A stretch of 64,000 bases of DNA from CAYPAV01 sp964408805 (lineage in GTDB: Bacteria; Pseudomonadota; Alphaproteobacteria; UBA8366), in contig CAYPAV010000003.1 of NCBI GenBank assembly GCA_964408805.1, forward strand, positions 62,001-126,000, written 5' to 3'. This document shows, piece by piece, positions 8,747 through 17,122 of the stretch. Each line of letters opens with the position of its first letter. Position 1 is the first letter of the stretch. Below the pieces are notes generated by a model. The model searched no databases and was not told where the DNA came from. It saw only the letters and a list, made by a program, of their open reading frames with translations. The translations under genes were made by a program, and so were the position numbers.

Positions 8747-9745
8747 TTAGTGGAGTTGCGGTGATTTCAGCAGATCGCCACGGCTGATAGAGCGGACATG
8801 CACCTCGATCACATCGCCGGACCGTTGCAGATTGAGCGGGATTTCGGCCCCGGCCGACCCCTGGCCCCAGATCTTGCGGAACATCTGCGCCATGTCGTGG
8901 ATCGGCTCGCCGCCGACCCCAAGGACGATATCGCCAAGCTGGACATCCGCCTGCTGAGCCGGGCCGTTCTCGGCAACGCCCGCGACAACGACCTGATCGT
9001 CGACCTCGGTAGTGAACATGCCGAGCCACGGCCGCGGCGGCTTGCTGGTTTTGCCAAAGCGCAACAGCTCGTCCATGACGGGCTTCAGGATATCGATCGG
9101 AACCACCATGTTAACGTCGATCGGATCCTTGCCTTCCTGGGATTGCTGGACGTAGAGGGAACCGATCCCCCGAAGCGTGCCGTCGCTCCCGATCAGTGCC
9201 GAGCCGCCCCAGAGTGGATGCGGCGGCGACGTGAAGATCGCGTTGTCGAGCATGTATTCCCAATAGCCGGCGAATTCACGCCTGGAGACGACCTTGGCGC
9301 TCACCGCGTGCCCGGGGCCGCCGCAACCGGCCAGTATGACGGGATCGTCGACCTGAAGCGCATCGGAGCTGCCGAGTTCGAGCGGCGGAAGATCGAGCTT
9401 CTGCAACGCCTGGACGAGACCAAAACCGGTTTCCTGATCGTAACCCACGACATGGCCTTGGATCGCCCGTCCGTTGTTGTCGAACAGCCAGACCGATTCC
9501 GCCTCGGTAATCAAATAGCCGATCGTGACGACGAGGCCCTCGCTACTTATAAGAGCCGCGTTGCCGCCCCGCTCTGTCCCCAGCGTATCGGCCGTGAAGG
9601 CGTCTCGCGGAATCTGGGTCCGGATCGACAATACGGACGAGAGCGCCTCGTCGAGATCGAATGCAAAGTCTTGAGCTCGCGGACGCGCGTTCGCCGGAAT
9701 TTCCGGCCCCAACCGATCTTCAAGCTCATCCATCTCGTCGTCCAC
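8747..9745 (-). CDS. HtrA/DegP-like protein with PDZ domain and degenerate protease triad
   Basis: A 332-residue protein with the S1C trypsin-like fold followed by one PDZ domain (~240-330; PWLGMFTTEV, GPAQQADVQLGDIVLGVGG). Aligning family motifs by eye shows all three catalytic residues replaced. The His position (VTNNHV in active enzymes) is Tyr77 in VTIGYLI. The Asp position is Gly107 in DQETGFGLV. The Ser of GNSGGPL becomes Trp179 in PLWGGSAL. No signal peptide or membrane anchor is visible, so it is probably cytoplasmic. It is first in an apparent operon with the formamidase-like enzyme, amidase and dehydrogenase. A scaffold or peptide-binding role via the PDZ domain is inferred, not shown. 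Confidence 0.8.
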   Translation of the reverse strand: MDDEMDELEDRLGPEIPANARPRAQDFAFDLDEALSSVLSIRTQIPRDAFTADTLGTERGGNAALISSEGLVVTIGYLITEAESVWLFDNNGRAIQGHVVGYDQETGFGLVQALQKLDLPPLELGSSDALQVDDPVILAGCGGPGHAVSAKVVSRREFAGYWEYMLDNAIFTSPPHPLWGGSALIGSDGTLRGIGSLYVQQSQEGKDPIDVNMVVPIDILKPVMDELLRFGKTSKPPRPWLGMFTTEVDDQVVVAGVAENGPAQQADVQLGDIVLGVGGEPIHDMAQMFRKIWGQGSAGAEIPLNLQRSGDVIEVHVRSISRGDLLKSPQLH

Positions 9746-9872
9746 GTCTGTCCTCCATCGCCCCGGTGGCGAAATCCATCGTAACGGCCCAATTATAGAC
9801 CGTTCGCCCCCGCCCGGTCACGACCGGTGACGCAATCAATCGTATGGAAGGGTGCAGCGGTTCGTCGTCTCT

Positions 9873-10277
9873 TCAACCCGCTTCCCGAAGAAAGCGGGCG
9901 AACGCCATGTCGATTTTCAGAATGTGGTCGGCCAGCCAATTGGCGAGGAAGCTCATCAAGGCCTCGTAATCGAAATTCTCCGGATTCTCTCGATACGCGG
10001 CCTCGAATTCGGCGACTTTTCGGCTCACCCCGGCATGCGCCGCCTTGTGATTTTCCAGGTCGGGATACCCCTTCGCCGCCATCAACGCCTCTTCGCGATC
10101 GAAATGAACCTCGACGTAGGCGGTCAATGCTTCCATCGTCGTTTCGATCGATTCCGCGGCGCTACCGATATCCAATTTCGCGCGCAAATCGTGGATCAAG
10201 GCGAAAAGACCCCAATGCTCCTTATCGATTATTCGCTCGCCCAATTCGTAATCGTCCGACCATTCCGCGATTCGCAT
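9873..10277 (-). CDS. Bacteriohemerythrin
   Basis: A 134-residue single-domain hemerythrin with all seven di-iron ligands at canonical spacing: His21 (DKEHWGLF), His58 and Glu62 (HFDREE), His77 and His81 (ENHKAAH), His118 and Asp123 (ADHILKIDM). These proteins bind O2 reversibly and act in oxygen storage, delivery or sensing. The start is ATG 10277, preceded by AAAGGAG at ideal spacing; a longer GTG-type extension upstream lacks this and is unlikely. It lies between the HtrA/formamidase operon and the UGSC selenoprotein operon, with about 125-145 bp gaps on each side, so it is probably its own transcription unit. Confidence 0.93.
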   Translation of the reverse strand: MRIAEWSDDYELGERIIDKEHWGLFALIHDLRAKLDIGSAAESIETTMEALTAYVEVHFDREEALMAAKGYPDLENHKAAHAGVSRKVAEFEAAYRENPENFDYEALMSFLANWLADHILKIDMAFARFLREAG

Positions 10278-10420
10278 GGTACCGCTCCTTTCAAAACCAC
10301 GTGCCGAGAGTCTGCTCACCGCTACCACTCGACCGCTTTGCACCATGCTATCCAAGACAAGCCGCGGCCTGCCTTGACCTCAATCAAATCGCGGCGAGAC
10401 CTATCCGCCGACCGAAACCG

Positions 10421-10945
10421 CTACCTGGCGGAAATCATCGCCAGCACCGGTTCGAGCGCGGCATCGGCAATGGCTTCGATTTCCGCGTTTGTGCGATCCT
10501 GGATCGGATGCGGAACGTAGTGGATGGCCGGCTGGAAGCCGAGCGATTTGGCTTGCGCCACGGCTGCTTCCTCGAAGGCGGTCGTCGCGATCATGCCGCC
10601 CGGAATACCCCTGGTGTCGAGATCCGCAATGTCATGCAAACTGCACGACGTGCAGGACCCTCAATCGCTCAATGCTTCGACCACCACGTCGCATTCCGTG
10701 GCGATCTGTTGTGCCAGATCAACGGGGGCCACCCGTGTATTGGTCGGCTTTGCGTATTGCTTGACGGTAAAACCCATCTCGCGCATTCGGTCGCTGAGAC
10801 GGTCGCAGAACACGTCGCCCCGCGCCTTGCCGATATCAAGGACGCCAACCGTCAGCCCCTCCAACGAGGCCGGTGGTTGGATGCGCTCGCGCACGACCGG
10901 CGACGTCTCCGCCGTCGGATCGAGCATCGTGAATCCATCATTCAT
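10421..10945 (-). CDS. UGSC-family selenoprotein (in-frame UGA read as selenocysteine)
   Basis: One 175-codon frame starts at ATG 10945 and is interrupted only by a TGA at 10663-10661 (codon 95). The translation around it is VVVEALSD-U-GSCTSCSLHD, the defining U-G-S-C motif of the UGSC (seleno)protein family, whose other members have Cys at this position. The downstream half (GIPGGMIATTAFEEAA, GFQPAIHYVPHP) is conserved family sequence and has no start codon of its own before the GSC motif. A short hairpin follows the UGA. Product 174 aa: a predicted cytoplasmic thiol/selenol redox protein with Sec95, Cys98 and Cys101. The start overlaps the thioredoxin-fusion stop (ATGA). Function is undescribed as far as I know. 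The Sec machinery (selA, selB, selC, selD) is not in this window. Confidence 0.88.
10641..10655 (-). promoter_or_regulatory. Candidate bacterial SECIS hairpin
   Basis: Starting five bases after the UGA, the mRNA reads CUGCAC-GUC-GUGCAG, a perfect six-base-pair stem with a G-U-containing triloop. Bacterial SECIS elements lie in the coding region just 3' of the Sec codon, with a G (often GU) at the start of the apical loop, as here. The loop is slightly closer to the UGA than in the E. coli fdhF element. This position and loop support Sec insertion, though the pairing could also be incidental. Confidence 0.5.
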
Positions 10946-12381
10946 GTGCCAATCTCCTTGGTGACCAAATCGCTTCCCCGTTCGCCGCTGGCACCCCAGC
11001 CGCCGATAATGGCGGACATCATACCGGCGATTCCGCCGGCGCGAACGATATTCAATCCGCCAGATCTGAATTTCGGGATCATCTCATCCGCCATGCTCTC
11101 GGGCATGCCTTCGGACACGCCGCGGGCACCGCGAATAACCTCGCTGCCGGGAATCTGCAATACCTCGTCGAATTCCTCCAAAACACGCGCCTTCGACCAG
11201 CCGGCCTCGGCGAAGGTTCGAAGATGTTCGGGCGACATGACGACCAACGCGTCGTGCCCGCGCATTTTCTTCGGATGACCGATGGCACGGAGCGACAGCG
11301 CAAGGGAGCGCACCAATGACTCAGGTGTCCGCGAGAGCTGATCGAAATTTCCCATGACGCCTTCGCCGGTATAGAGGGTCACCGCCGATTTTCCGGATGC
11401 CACGCCGCGCTCCTCGGCGAAGGGTTGCCAGATGGGGTTCGATTCGTCCTCGGCGAAGCAGAGCCCGACCTTGCCCGGATTGCCGAGCGTCGCCCGGTCG
11501 ATCTCGCCCGGCCGGCCGCCGCCTACATTGCGAATGACGAGTTGCAGGGCGCGGCCGATCGTGGAGTTGGCGCGATTTCCCTGACCCAGTGCGTTGACGC
11601 CCGAATTCATACCGATCCGCTTTGCGATGGGGCCGTTGACGATCACGATCGGCCCGACGAAATGGGTCGTGCACAAGACGCCATGCATGGTGAATTTGGG
11701 AATCAGCGCCGCCTCGACCGCCGCCAGGACGACCGGTAGGTATTCCGGCTTGCAGCCCGCCAGGACCGCATTGATCGCCACCTTCTCGACCGTGCAGCGG
11801 CCAAGATCGGGCGGAATTTCGCCGATCACCTCTTGGGGATCGCGGGTCGTCCCCCGCAGCATCCGGTAGACCCGGACCGGTGTCGGCGGCACCACCGGCA
11901 AGCCGTCGCTCCAGCCGCGCTCATAGCAGGATTCGATCTCGTCGTCGATCGCGGTCAGTTCGACCTGTCGGGCGCTCAGGTCCACGTCGCCGAAGCGAAC
12001 GGCGAGCGTCTCCGGCATGCCGGGCTCGACGCTTTTCGAGCCGCATCCGGGCTGGTTTGCCGGCAATCCCTCGCCGAGATCGGACAGGCCCGTCAATTTC
12101 TCCCATTCCGCCCGATTCCAGCCGATCGCCCGGTCCACCTCCGCCCCGCCCTTGATGCGAATCAAGGTCGGCACGGTTTCGATCTCCAGGCGGTAGGATT
12201 GTTCGAGATCGGTATCGTCGCGAACCTCATCGACCGATTCCGGAAACCCGGGATCATCCTGGGAATAAATCTCGACCGCGTCCGACGTCGCGACAAGCTG
12301 ACCGTAGACCGGCTCCAGCATCACGCAGGTCGGGCAGTCGCGCTTGGCGACGACGATCAATCCATCGGTAATTGGCGCCAT
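10942..12381 (-). CDS. Thioredoxin-domain fusion protein, partner of UGSC selenoprotein
   Basis: A 479-residue two-part protein. Residues 1-100 form a thioredoxin-like domain with a CPTC redox motif (Cys16, Cys19) and the cis-proline loop VPTLIRI (Pro71). After a linker containing GCGSKS (Cys113), residues ~150-479 form a conserved domain (WSDGLPVVPPTP, TVEKVAINAVLAGCKPEY, GRALQLVIRNVGGGRPGE) that I recall from proteins encoded beside UGSC genes but cannot assign. No signal peptide. The stop overlaps the selenoprotein start by four bases, so the two are co-translated. The simplest reading is that the thioredoxin domain reduces the partner's selenenylsulfide, or that both domains serve one reductive reaction. 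That is inference. Confidence 0.72.
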   Translation of the reverse strand: MAPITDGLIVVAKRDCPTCVMLEPVYGQLVATSDAVEIYSQDDPGFPESVDEVRDDTDLEQSYRLEIETVPTLIRIKGGAEVDRAIGWNRAEWEKLTGLSDLGEGLPANQPGCGSKSVEPGMPETLAVRFGDVDLSARQVELTAIDDEIESCYERGWSDGLPVVPPTPVRVYRMLRGTTRDPQEVIGEIPPDLGRCTVEKVAINAVLAGCKPEYLPVVLAAVEAALIPKFTMHGVLCTTHFVGPIVIVNGPIAKRIGMNSGVNALGQGNRANSTIGRALQLVIRNVGGGRPGEIDRATLGNPGKVGLCFAEDESNPIWQPFAEERGVASGKSAVTLYTGEGVMGNFDQLSRTPESLVRSLALSLRAIGHPKKMRGHDALVVMSPEHLRTFAEAGWSKARVLEEFDEVLQIPGSEVIRGARGVSEGMPESMADEMIPKFRSGGLNIVRAGGIAGMMSAIIGGWGASGERGSDLVTKEIGT

Positions 12382-12531
12382 GACCCAGCCCCGTTCGCTT
12401 CCGTTGTCTCGACCGGCAGCCTAGCTGAATTCCGATCCGAATGACAAATATCCACCGCCCCCCATTGCATCGAACCCGCGCGGCGGGTCAAATAGCGGCA
12501 CATCCCATTCATCTGCCCTAGAGTTCACCCC

Positions 12532-13659
12532 ATGCCCCAAATATCCGATGTCATCGTCGTCGGCGGCGGTCTTTTCGGCCCTGCCACGGCCTATGGCCTC
12601 AGGCAACTTGGGCTCGACACGGTCGTCCTTGACGATGCCGACGATGCCCTACGGGCGGCACGCGGCAATTTCGGACTGGTCTGGGTGCAGTCCAAGGGCA
12701 CGGGAATGCAGCGCTACGCCGATTGGAGCCGCGAGTCGGCCCACCTCTATGGCGATTTCGCGGCCGAGCTGCGCGACGCCGTCGGGATCGACATCGCGCA
12801 TCGAAACGGCGGCGGAATTCATCTCCTGCTCGGCGAGGAAGAACGGGAGGAACGGCGCCGCCATATCGACCTGATGCGCCAGCAGGCGGGTGCCACCGGG
12901 TACGATTGCGAGATCATCGAACGGGAAGAAGTTGTGCGAATGCTGCCGGATATCCGCCTCGGCGACGATGTGGTCGGCGCCTCGCTCTGCCCCCATGACG
13001 GCGACGTCAATCCGCTTCGTCTGTTGGGGGCACTGCACCTCGCCTTCCAGAAAGCGGGCGGCCGCTACCATCCGGCAAGCCGGGTCGAGAAGATCCGTCA
13101 CGACGGGCATGCCTTCATCGCCGAGACGCCAAACGGCGAGTTCAGCGCACCGAAAATCGTTCTGGCGGCCGGGCACGGCATAACCGCGCTGGCACCGATG
13201 GTCGGCCTCGATACGCCGATCGTGCCGCAGCGCGGCCAGGTCCTGGTGACCGAACGCATCGATACCGCCATCCCGATTCCGGTCGGCACGATCCGCCAAA
13301 CCGACGAGGGAACCATCCAGATCGGCAATTCGGAAGAGGATGTGGGCTTCGACGAAGGTACGACTCTCGACGTCACCGCCCGGATTGCGCGGCGCGCGGT
13401 CGCCATCTTCCCGCAGCTCGGCGCGCTGCGCCTGGTTCGGACGTGGGGCTGCATTCGCGTGCTGACGCCCGACAAATGCGCGATCTACGACGAATCGGAA
13501 GCATTCCCCGGCGCCTATGTCGCGACCTCCCACAGCGGCGTCACCCTGGCTGCGGTCAACGCACGCCGGGTCTCCAAATGGATCGCGACCGGAGAAACCC
13601 CGCCCGACTTCGAGGACTTCACCGCCAAACGGTTCAAGCAAGACAGGTCACATGTATAA
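12532..13659 (+). CDS. FAD-dependent amine/opine oxidase subunit (HcnC/OoxB-like, DadA fold)
   Basis: A 375-residue D-amino-acid-oxidase-fold flavoprotein with an N-terminal FAD motif (VIVVGGGLFGPATAYG) and the GWxRP-like end region RTWGCIRVLTPD. It heads three overlapping genes (8-bp and 4-bp overlaps) encoding this subunit, a small 2Fe-2S protein and a second flavoprotein. That is the composition of heterotrimeric opine oxidases, hydrogen cyanide synthase (HcnABC) and D-hydroxyproline/proline dehydrogenases. In those complexes this subunit oxidises the amine or imino acid and electrons pass to the other two. Substrate is undetermined. It is divergent from the selenoprotein operon across 150 bp. 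Confidence 0.85.
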   Translation: MPQISDVIVVGGGLFGPATAYGLRQLGLDTVVLDDADDALRAARGNFGLVWVQSKGTGMQRYADWSRESAHLYGDFAAELRDAVGIDIAHRNGGGIHLLLGEEEREERRRHIDLMRQQAGATGYDCEIIEREEVVRMLPDIRLGDDVVGASLCPHDGDVNPLRLLGALHLAFQKAGGRYHPASRVEKIRHDGHAFIAETPNGEFSAPKIVLAAGHGITALAPMVGLDTPIVPQRGQVLVTERIDTAIPIPVGTIRQTDEGTIQIGNSEEDVGFDEGTTLDVTARIARRAVAIFPQLGALRLVRTWGCIRVLTPDKCAIYDESEAFPGAYVATSHSGVTLAAVNARRVSKWIATGETPPDFEDFTAKRFKQDRSHV

Positions 13660-13948
13660 ACGCATCTTCGAGAACAAGGGCGAAACCGTCACGATCCAGT
13701 TCGAGGGCCGGACCCTCGAGGCGCGTGCCGGTGAAAGCGTCGCCGCCGCTGTGCTCGCCGCCAATCCCGGCCATACCCGCCGCACCCCCGTCCAGAATGC
13801 TCCCCGCGCGCCTTACTGCATGATGGGCGGTTGCTTCGACTGTCTGATGGAAATCGACGGTGTCGCGAACCGGCAGGCCTGCATGACCACCGTGACGGAA
13901 GGCATGAAGGTGCGCCGCCAGGATGGCTTGCGGAGGCTCGAGACATGA
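13652..13948 (+). CDS. Small 2Fe-2S ferredoxin-like subunit (HcnA/OoxA-N type)
   Basis: A 98-residue protein with four cysteines in the plant-ferredoxin-like order of HcnA-type subunits: Cys56, Cys61 and Cys64 (PYCMMGGCFDCLMEI) and Cys77 (NRQACMTTV). It starts at ATG 13652 inside the end of the preceding gene (8-bp overlap) and ends with an ATGA overlap into the next gene, so all three products should be made stoichiometrically. It is the electron-transfer subunit of the flavoenzyme complex. Longer in-frame extensions upstream are shadow translation of the previous gene. Confidence 0.88.
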   Translation: MYKRIFENKGETVTIQFEGRTLEARAGESVAAAVLAANPGHTRRTPVQNAPRAPYCMMGGCFDCLMEIDGVANRQACMTTVTEGMKVRRQDGLRRLET

Positions 13949-15333
13949 GCAGTGCGGTCGATCTCGTCGTCATCGGCGCCGGCCCGGCCGGACTCACCGC
14001 GGCGGTGACCGCGGCCGACAGCGGCCTTTCGGTCATGGTGCTGGACGAGCAACCCGCCCCCGGCGGGCAAATCTACCGCAACATCGAATCCGTCGACCGA
14101 AAGGCGTTCGGCGCCATATTGGGGCCCGAGTATTTTGCCGGCGGGGACCTCGCCGAGACTTTCCGCGAGGCGGAGATCGATTATCGTCCCGATGTCACCG
14201 TATGGCGGATCGACGCCGATGGCCGGGTCGCCATCAGCGACGGCGCCGCCGCCACCATCGTGACGGCGAAACGGATCATCGCTGCGACCGGCGCCATGGA
14301 GCGCCCGGTCCCTCTTCCCGGCTGGACCCTGCCGGGAGTAATGGGCGCCGGCGCCGCGCAAACCTTGCTGAAGACGGGCGGGCTGATCCCGACCAACCGG
14401 GTCGTCCTAGCCGGTTGCGGGCCCTTGCTTTTCCTTGTCGGACGGCAGCTTCGCGCCGCGGGCGCGGAGGTCGCGGCGATCCTTCAGACGACGCGTTTGA
14501 GAGACTATCTCAACGCATTCCCCCATGTCCCCGGGGCCCTCCGCGCGCCCGAATACCTTACCAAGGGCGCGCAGATGCTCCAGGACCTGAAGCGGCTTGG
14601 GGTCAAGACACACTCGGCCATTCGCGAGGTGAGAGCCCTTGGCGAGGACAGCCTGAATGGCGTCGCCTTCGTCGAGAACGGCGTCGAGCGCCAGCTCGAC
14701 ACGGACATGCTGCTCCTCCACCAGGGCGTGGTGCCGAACGTGCAGCTCTCCCGTCAGGCGGGCTGCGATCACGAATGGTACGCCCCGCAGCGCTATTGGC
14801 GGCCGGTGACGGACGAATGGGGGGCGACCAGCGTCGAGACCCTGGCGATCGCGGGCGACGGTGCTGGTATTCTGGGCGCCGAAGCGGCGGCGGTAATGGG
14901 CCGGCTCGCGGGCCTGGACGCGGCCTGCCGCCTCGGCCGGATCGAGCGCGTTGATCGCGACCTAAGCGCCGTCTCGGACCTCCGCGAACATCGCCGCCTC
15001 GCGGCGATCCGTCCGATGTTGGATCACCTCTATCGCCCGGACCCGGAGATCTGCGTGCCCCCGGCCGACGACACCATCGTCTGCCGCTGCGAGGAGATTA
15101 CCGCCGGCAAGATTCGCGCCTCGGTCGAGGCGGGCGCGATGGGGCCCAACCAACTGAAGGCCTTGACCCGCACGGGCATGGGCCCCTGCCAAGGCCGGAT
15201 GTGCGGCCTCACGGTCTCCGAGATCGTCGCCGAGGCCCGCGGCGAGTCGATCGAGGCTACCGGCTACTTTCGAATACGCCCGCCGATCAAGCCGGTCACC
15301 CTGGCTGAGCTGGCGGCCATGGAAGACGTCTGA
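13945..15333 (+). CDS. FAD/NAD-type oxidoreductase subunit with BFD-like 2Fe-2S domain (HcnB/OoxA-like)
   Basis: A 462-residue flavoprotein. Its two-dinucleotide-binding fold starts LVVIGAGPAGLTAAV and includes GEDSLNGVAF and ETLAIAGDGAGILGAEAAAV. The C-terminus has a BFD-like iron-sulfur domain with Cys380-x-Cys382 and Cys415-x4-Cys420 (CRCEE, CQGRMC). This is the architecture of the alpha subunit of heterotrimeric opine oxidases and HcnB. It is the last gene of the trio. Having two flavins and two 2Fe-2S centres fits passage of electrons to a quinone or respiratory acceptor. The start is fixed by the ATGA overlap at 13945. Confidence 0.88.
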   Translation: MSSAVDLVVIGAGPAGLTAAVTAADSGLSVMVLDEQPAPGGQIYRNIESVDRKAFGAILGPEYFAGGDLAETFREAEIDYRPDVTVWRIDADGRVAISDGAAATIVTAKRIIAATGAMERPVPLPGWTLPGVMGAGAAQTLLKTGGLIPTNRVVLAGCGPLLFLVGRQLRAAGAEVAAILQTTRLRDYLNAFPHVPGALRAPEYLTKGAQMLQDLKRLGVKTHSAIREVRALGEDSLNGVAFVENGVERQLDTDMLLLHQGVVPNVQLSRQAGCDHEWYAPQRYWRPVTDEWGATSVETLAIAGDGAGILGAEAAAVMGRLAGLDAACRLGRIERVDRDLSAVSDLREHRRLAAIRPMLDHLYRPDPEICVPPADDTIVCRCEEITAGKIRASVEAGAMGPNQLKALTRTGMGPCQGRMCGLTVSEIVAEARGESIEATGYFRIRPPIKPVTLAELAAMEDV

Positions 15334-15342
15334 TCGGACCGA

Positions 15343-17073
15343 TCAGGCGACCTTCTCGTCCACTACTTCGACATCGAGTACATAGCATTCGCCGGCATCG
15401 ACGGCCGCGATCGCGGTCTCCAGCGCCGGCGTCAGATCGCCGAGATCGGAGACCGTAGGGCCGGCCGAGACGCCTTGCGCGCGCGCCAGACCCGGAATAT
15501 CGACCCGGGGATTCTCCAGCGACTGCCCGATCCATTTGTTCTCGAGCGGGCGACCACGCTGTTCGGCCATCCGCCCCTGATGGGCGACGTCGTTACCGTA
15601 GGACCGATTGTTGTCGACGATGATCAGCATCGGAATGCCGTAATGCGCCGCCGTCCATAAGGCCGTCGCCCCCATCAGGAAATCGCCGTCGCCCATGATC
15701 GCGATCGGCAACCGGCCCTTGCCCTGCAGCGCCAGGGCCGAGCCGACCACCATGCCGGGCCCGGAGCCGACCCCCGCCCCGCCGTCATTGCCGAAATAGT
15801 CGAGCGGCCCGGAGATCCGGGCGGTGGGTGCGGGCCAGCCGATCGGAAAACGGAGGTAACTCGCCGGCCGGTCGCCGATGGCGGCGTCGACCGCCGTCCC
15901 GAGCTGAACGAGATCGATCGGCCCGGTGCCGGTGGGAGCGGCGCTCGGCGGCGCCGTGTAATCCATTTTCTCGCCAGAGTCGAAATGCGGCAGCAAGGCC
16001 TCGACGACCCGATCCGGCGGCGCCATCAGCGAGATATCCACGGGCGGCAGAACGTGATGGTCGAAGGCCCAGCCATTGGTCACCAGATCATCGACCGAGG
16101 CCGAGATGATCTTGGCGCCGACCTCGCCCGCGACCTGGAGGGTGCCGCCGAAATCGAGCCAGTCCAAATTGAGGATGACATCGGCGCCCCGGATCAGATC
16201 GTTGTCCATCTCGGTGGTGCGATAGTTGAGGTTTCCGGGATGAAGCGGATGATGGGTCGGAAAGGCGGCGCCCAGGCGTTGGTTGGTGATCACCTTGGCC
16301 CCCAATGCTTCTGCCAGGGCCACCCGCCGGTCCCAATCCTCCCGATCGCGCGAGACCCGGCCCGCCATGATGAGCGGTGACTTGGCATTCTTCAGCAATT
16401 CGACTGCGTCGGCCACCGCTTGCGGCGCCGGTGCGGGATCGGGATCAGCCGCGAATCGTGCGACGTCGGGGATCTCCGGAATTTCGTCGAGTTTCGTTTC
16501 CTGCATGCCGACGTCGAGGCAGATATAGACGGGCCCTCGCGGCAGCCGGCGCATGATGCGGTTGGCGCGGAGCACCGATTCGATCGCCGATTGGGGCGAG
16601 GCCGGTTGATCGTCCCATTTCACGTAAGGCCGCACGAGGGCACCCTGATCGCGCGAGGTGTGGATCCAATCGATCCAGGGGCGCCGCTTAACCGCATCGA
16701 CCGGCCCTGTGGCACCGAAGACGAGGACCGGCGCCCTGTCGCACCAGGCATCGAAGATCGCCATGGTGCCGTGCATCAGGCCGACATTGCTGTGAAGCGC
16801 CGCGGCCATCGGCTTGTCGGTCACCTTGGCGTAGCCGTGCGCGATCGCCACCGAATGCTCTTCGTGAAGACAGACCAGCATCTGCGGATCGCGATTGCCG
16901 AGATAGTTCACCAAACTGTCCTGGAATCCGCGATAACTCGCCCCTGGCACCAGGGCAATGTAGGGGATGTCGAGTCGCCGTATCAGCTCGGCGACAACAT
17001 CGCTGCCCCAACCCATCTCCGCGCCTTCCGTGCCGACCGGACGTTCCGGTTCGTTCGGCCGATCGATCGCCAT
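15343..17073 (-). CDS. Thiamine-diphosphate-dependent enzyme (acetolactate synthase/decarboxylase-like)
   Basis: A 576-residue ThDP enzyme of the acetohydroxyacid synthase/benzoylformate decarboxylase superfamily. The catalytic Glu lies in CLHEEHSVAIAHGYAK, and the ThDP/Mg2+ motif is IMGDGDFLMGATALW...IIVDNN. The middle domain (~residues 200-350) is the Rossmann-like domain. It is not ilvB in a biosynthetic context: no ilvH is nearby and the sequence is divergent. I chose ATG 17073 because GGGAGAG lies directly upstream; a GTG 24 bases earlier has no ribosome site. It is isolated between convergent and divergent neighbours, so the substrate (a 2-ketoacid, or an acyl-CoA such as oxalyl-CoA) cannot be inferred. 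Confidence 0.85.
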   Translation of the reverse strand: MAIDRPNEPERPVGTEGAEMGWGSDVVAELIRRLDIPYIALVPGASYRGFQDSLVNYLGNRDPQMLVCLHEEHSVAIAHGYAKVTDKPMAAALHSNVGLMHGTMAIFDAWCDRAPVLVFGATGPVDAVKRRPWIDWIHTSRDQGALVRPYVKWDDQPASPQSAIESVLRANRIMRRLPRGPVYICLDVGMQETKLDEIPEIPDVARFAADPDPAPAPQAVADAVELLKNAKSPLIMAGRVSRDREDWDRRVALAEALGAKVITNQRLGAAFPTHHPLHPGNLNYRTTEMDNDLIRGADVILNLDWLDFGGTLQVAGEVGAKIISASVDDLVTNGWAFDHHVLPPVDISLMAPPDRVVEALLPHFDSGEKMDYTAPPSAAPTGTGPIDLVQLGTAVDAAIGDRPASYLRFPIGWPAPTARISGPLDYFGNDGGAGVGSGPGMVVGSALALQGKGRLPIAIMGDGDFLMGATALWTAAHYGIPMLIIVDNNRSYGNDVAHQGRMAEQRGRPLENKWIGQSLENPRVDIPGLARAQGVSAGPTVSDLGDLTPALETAIAAVDAGECYVLDVEVVDEKVA

Positions 17074-17122
17074 TCTATCTCTCCCGTCGTGTGTCACTCG
17101 GTTGCGAGCGGGACGCTAGCGC

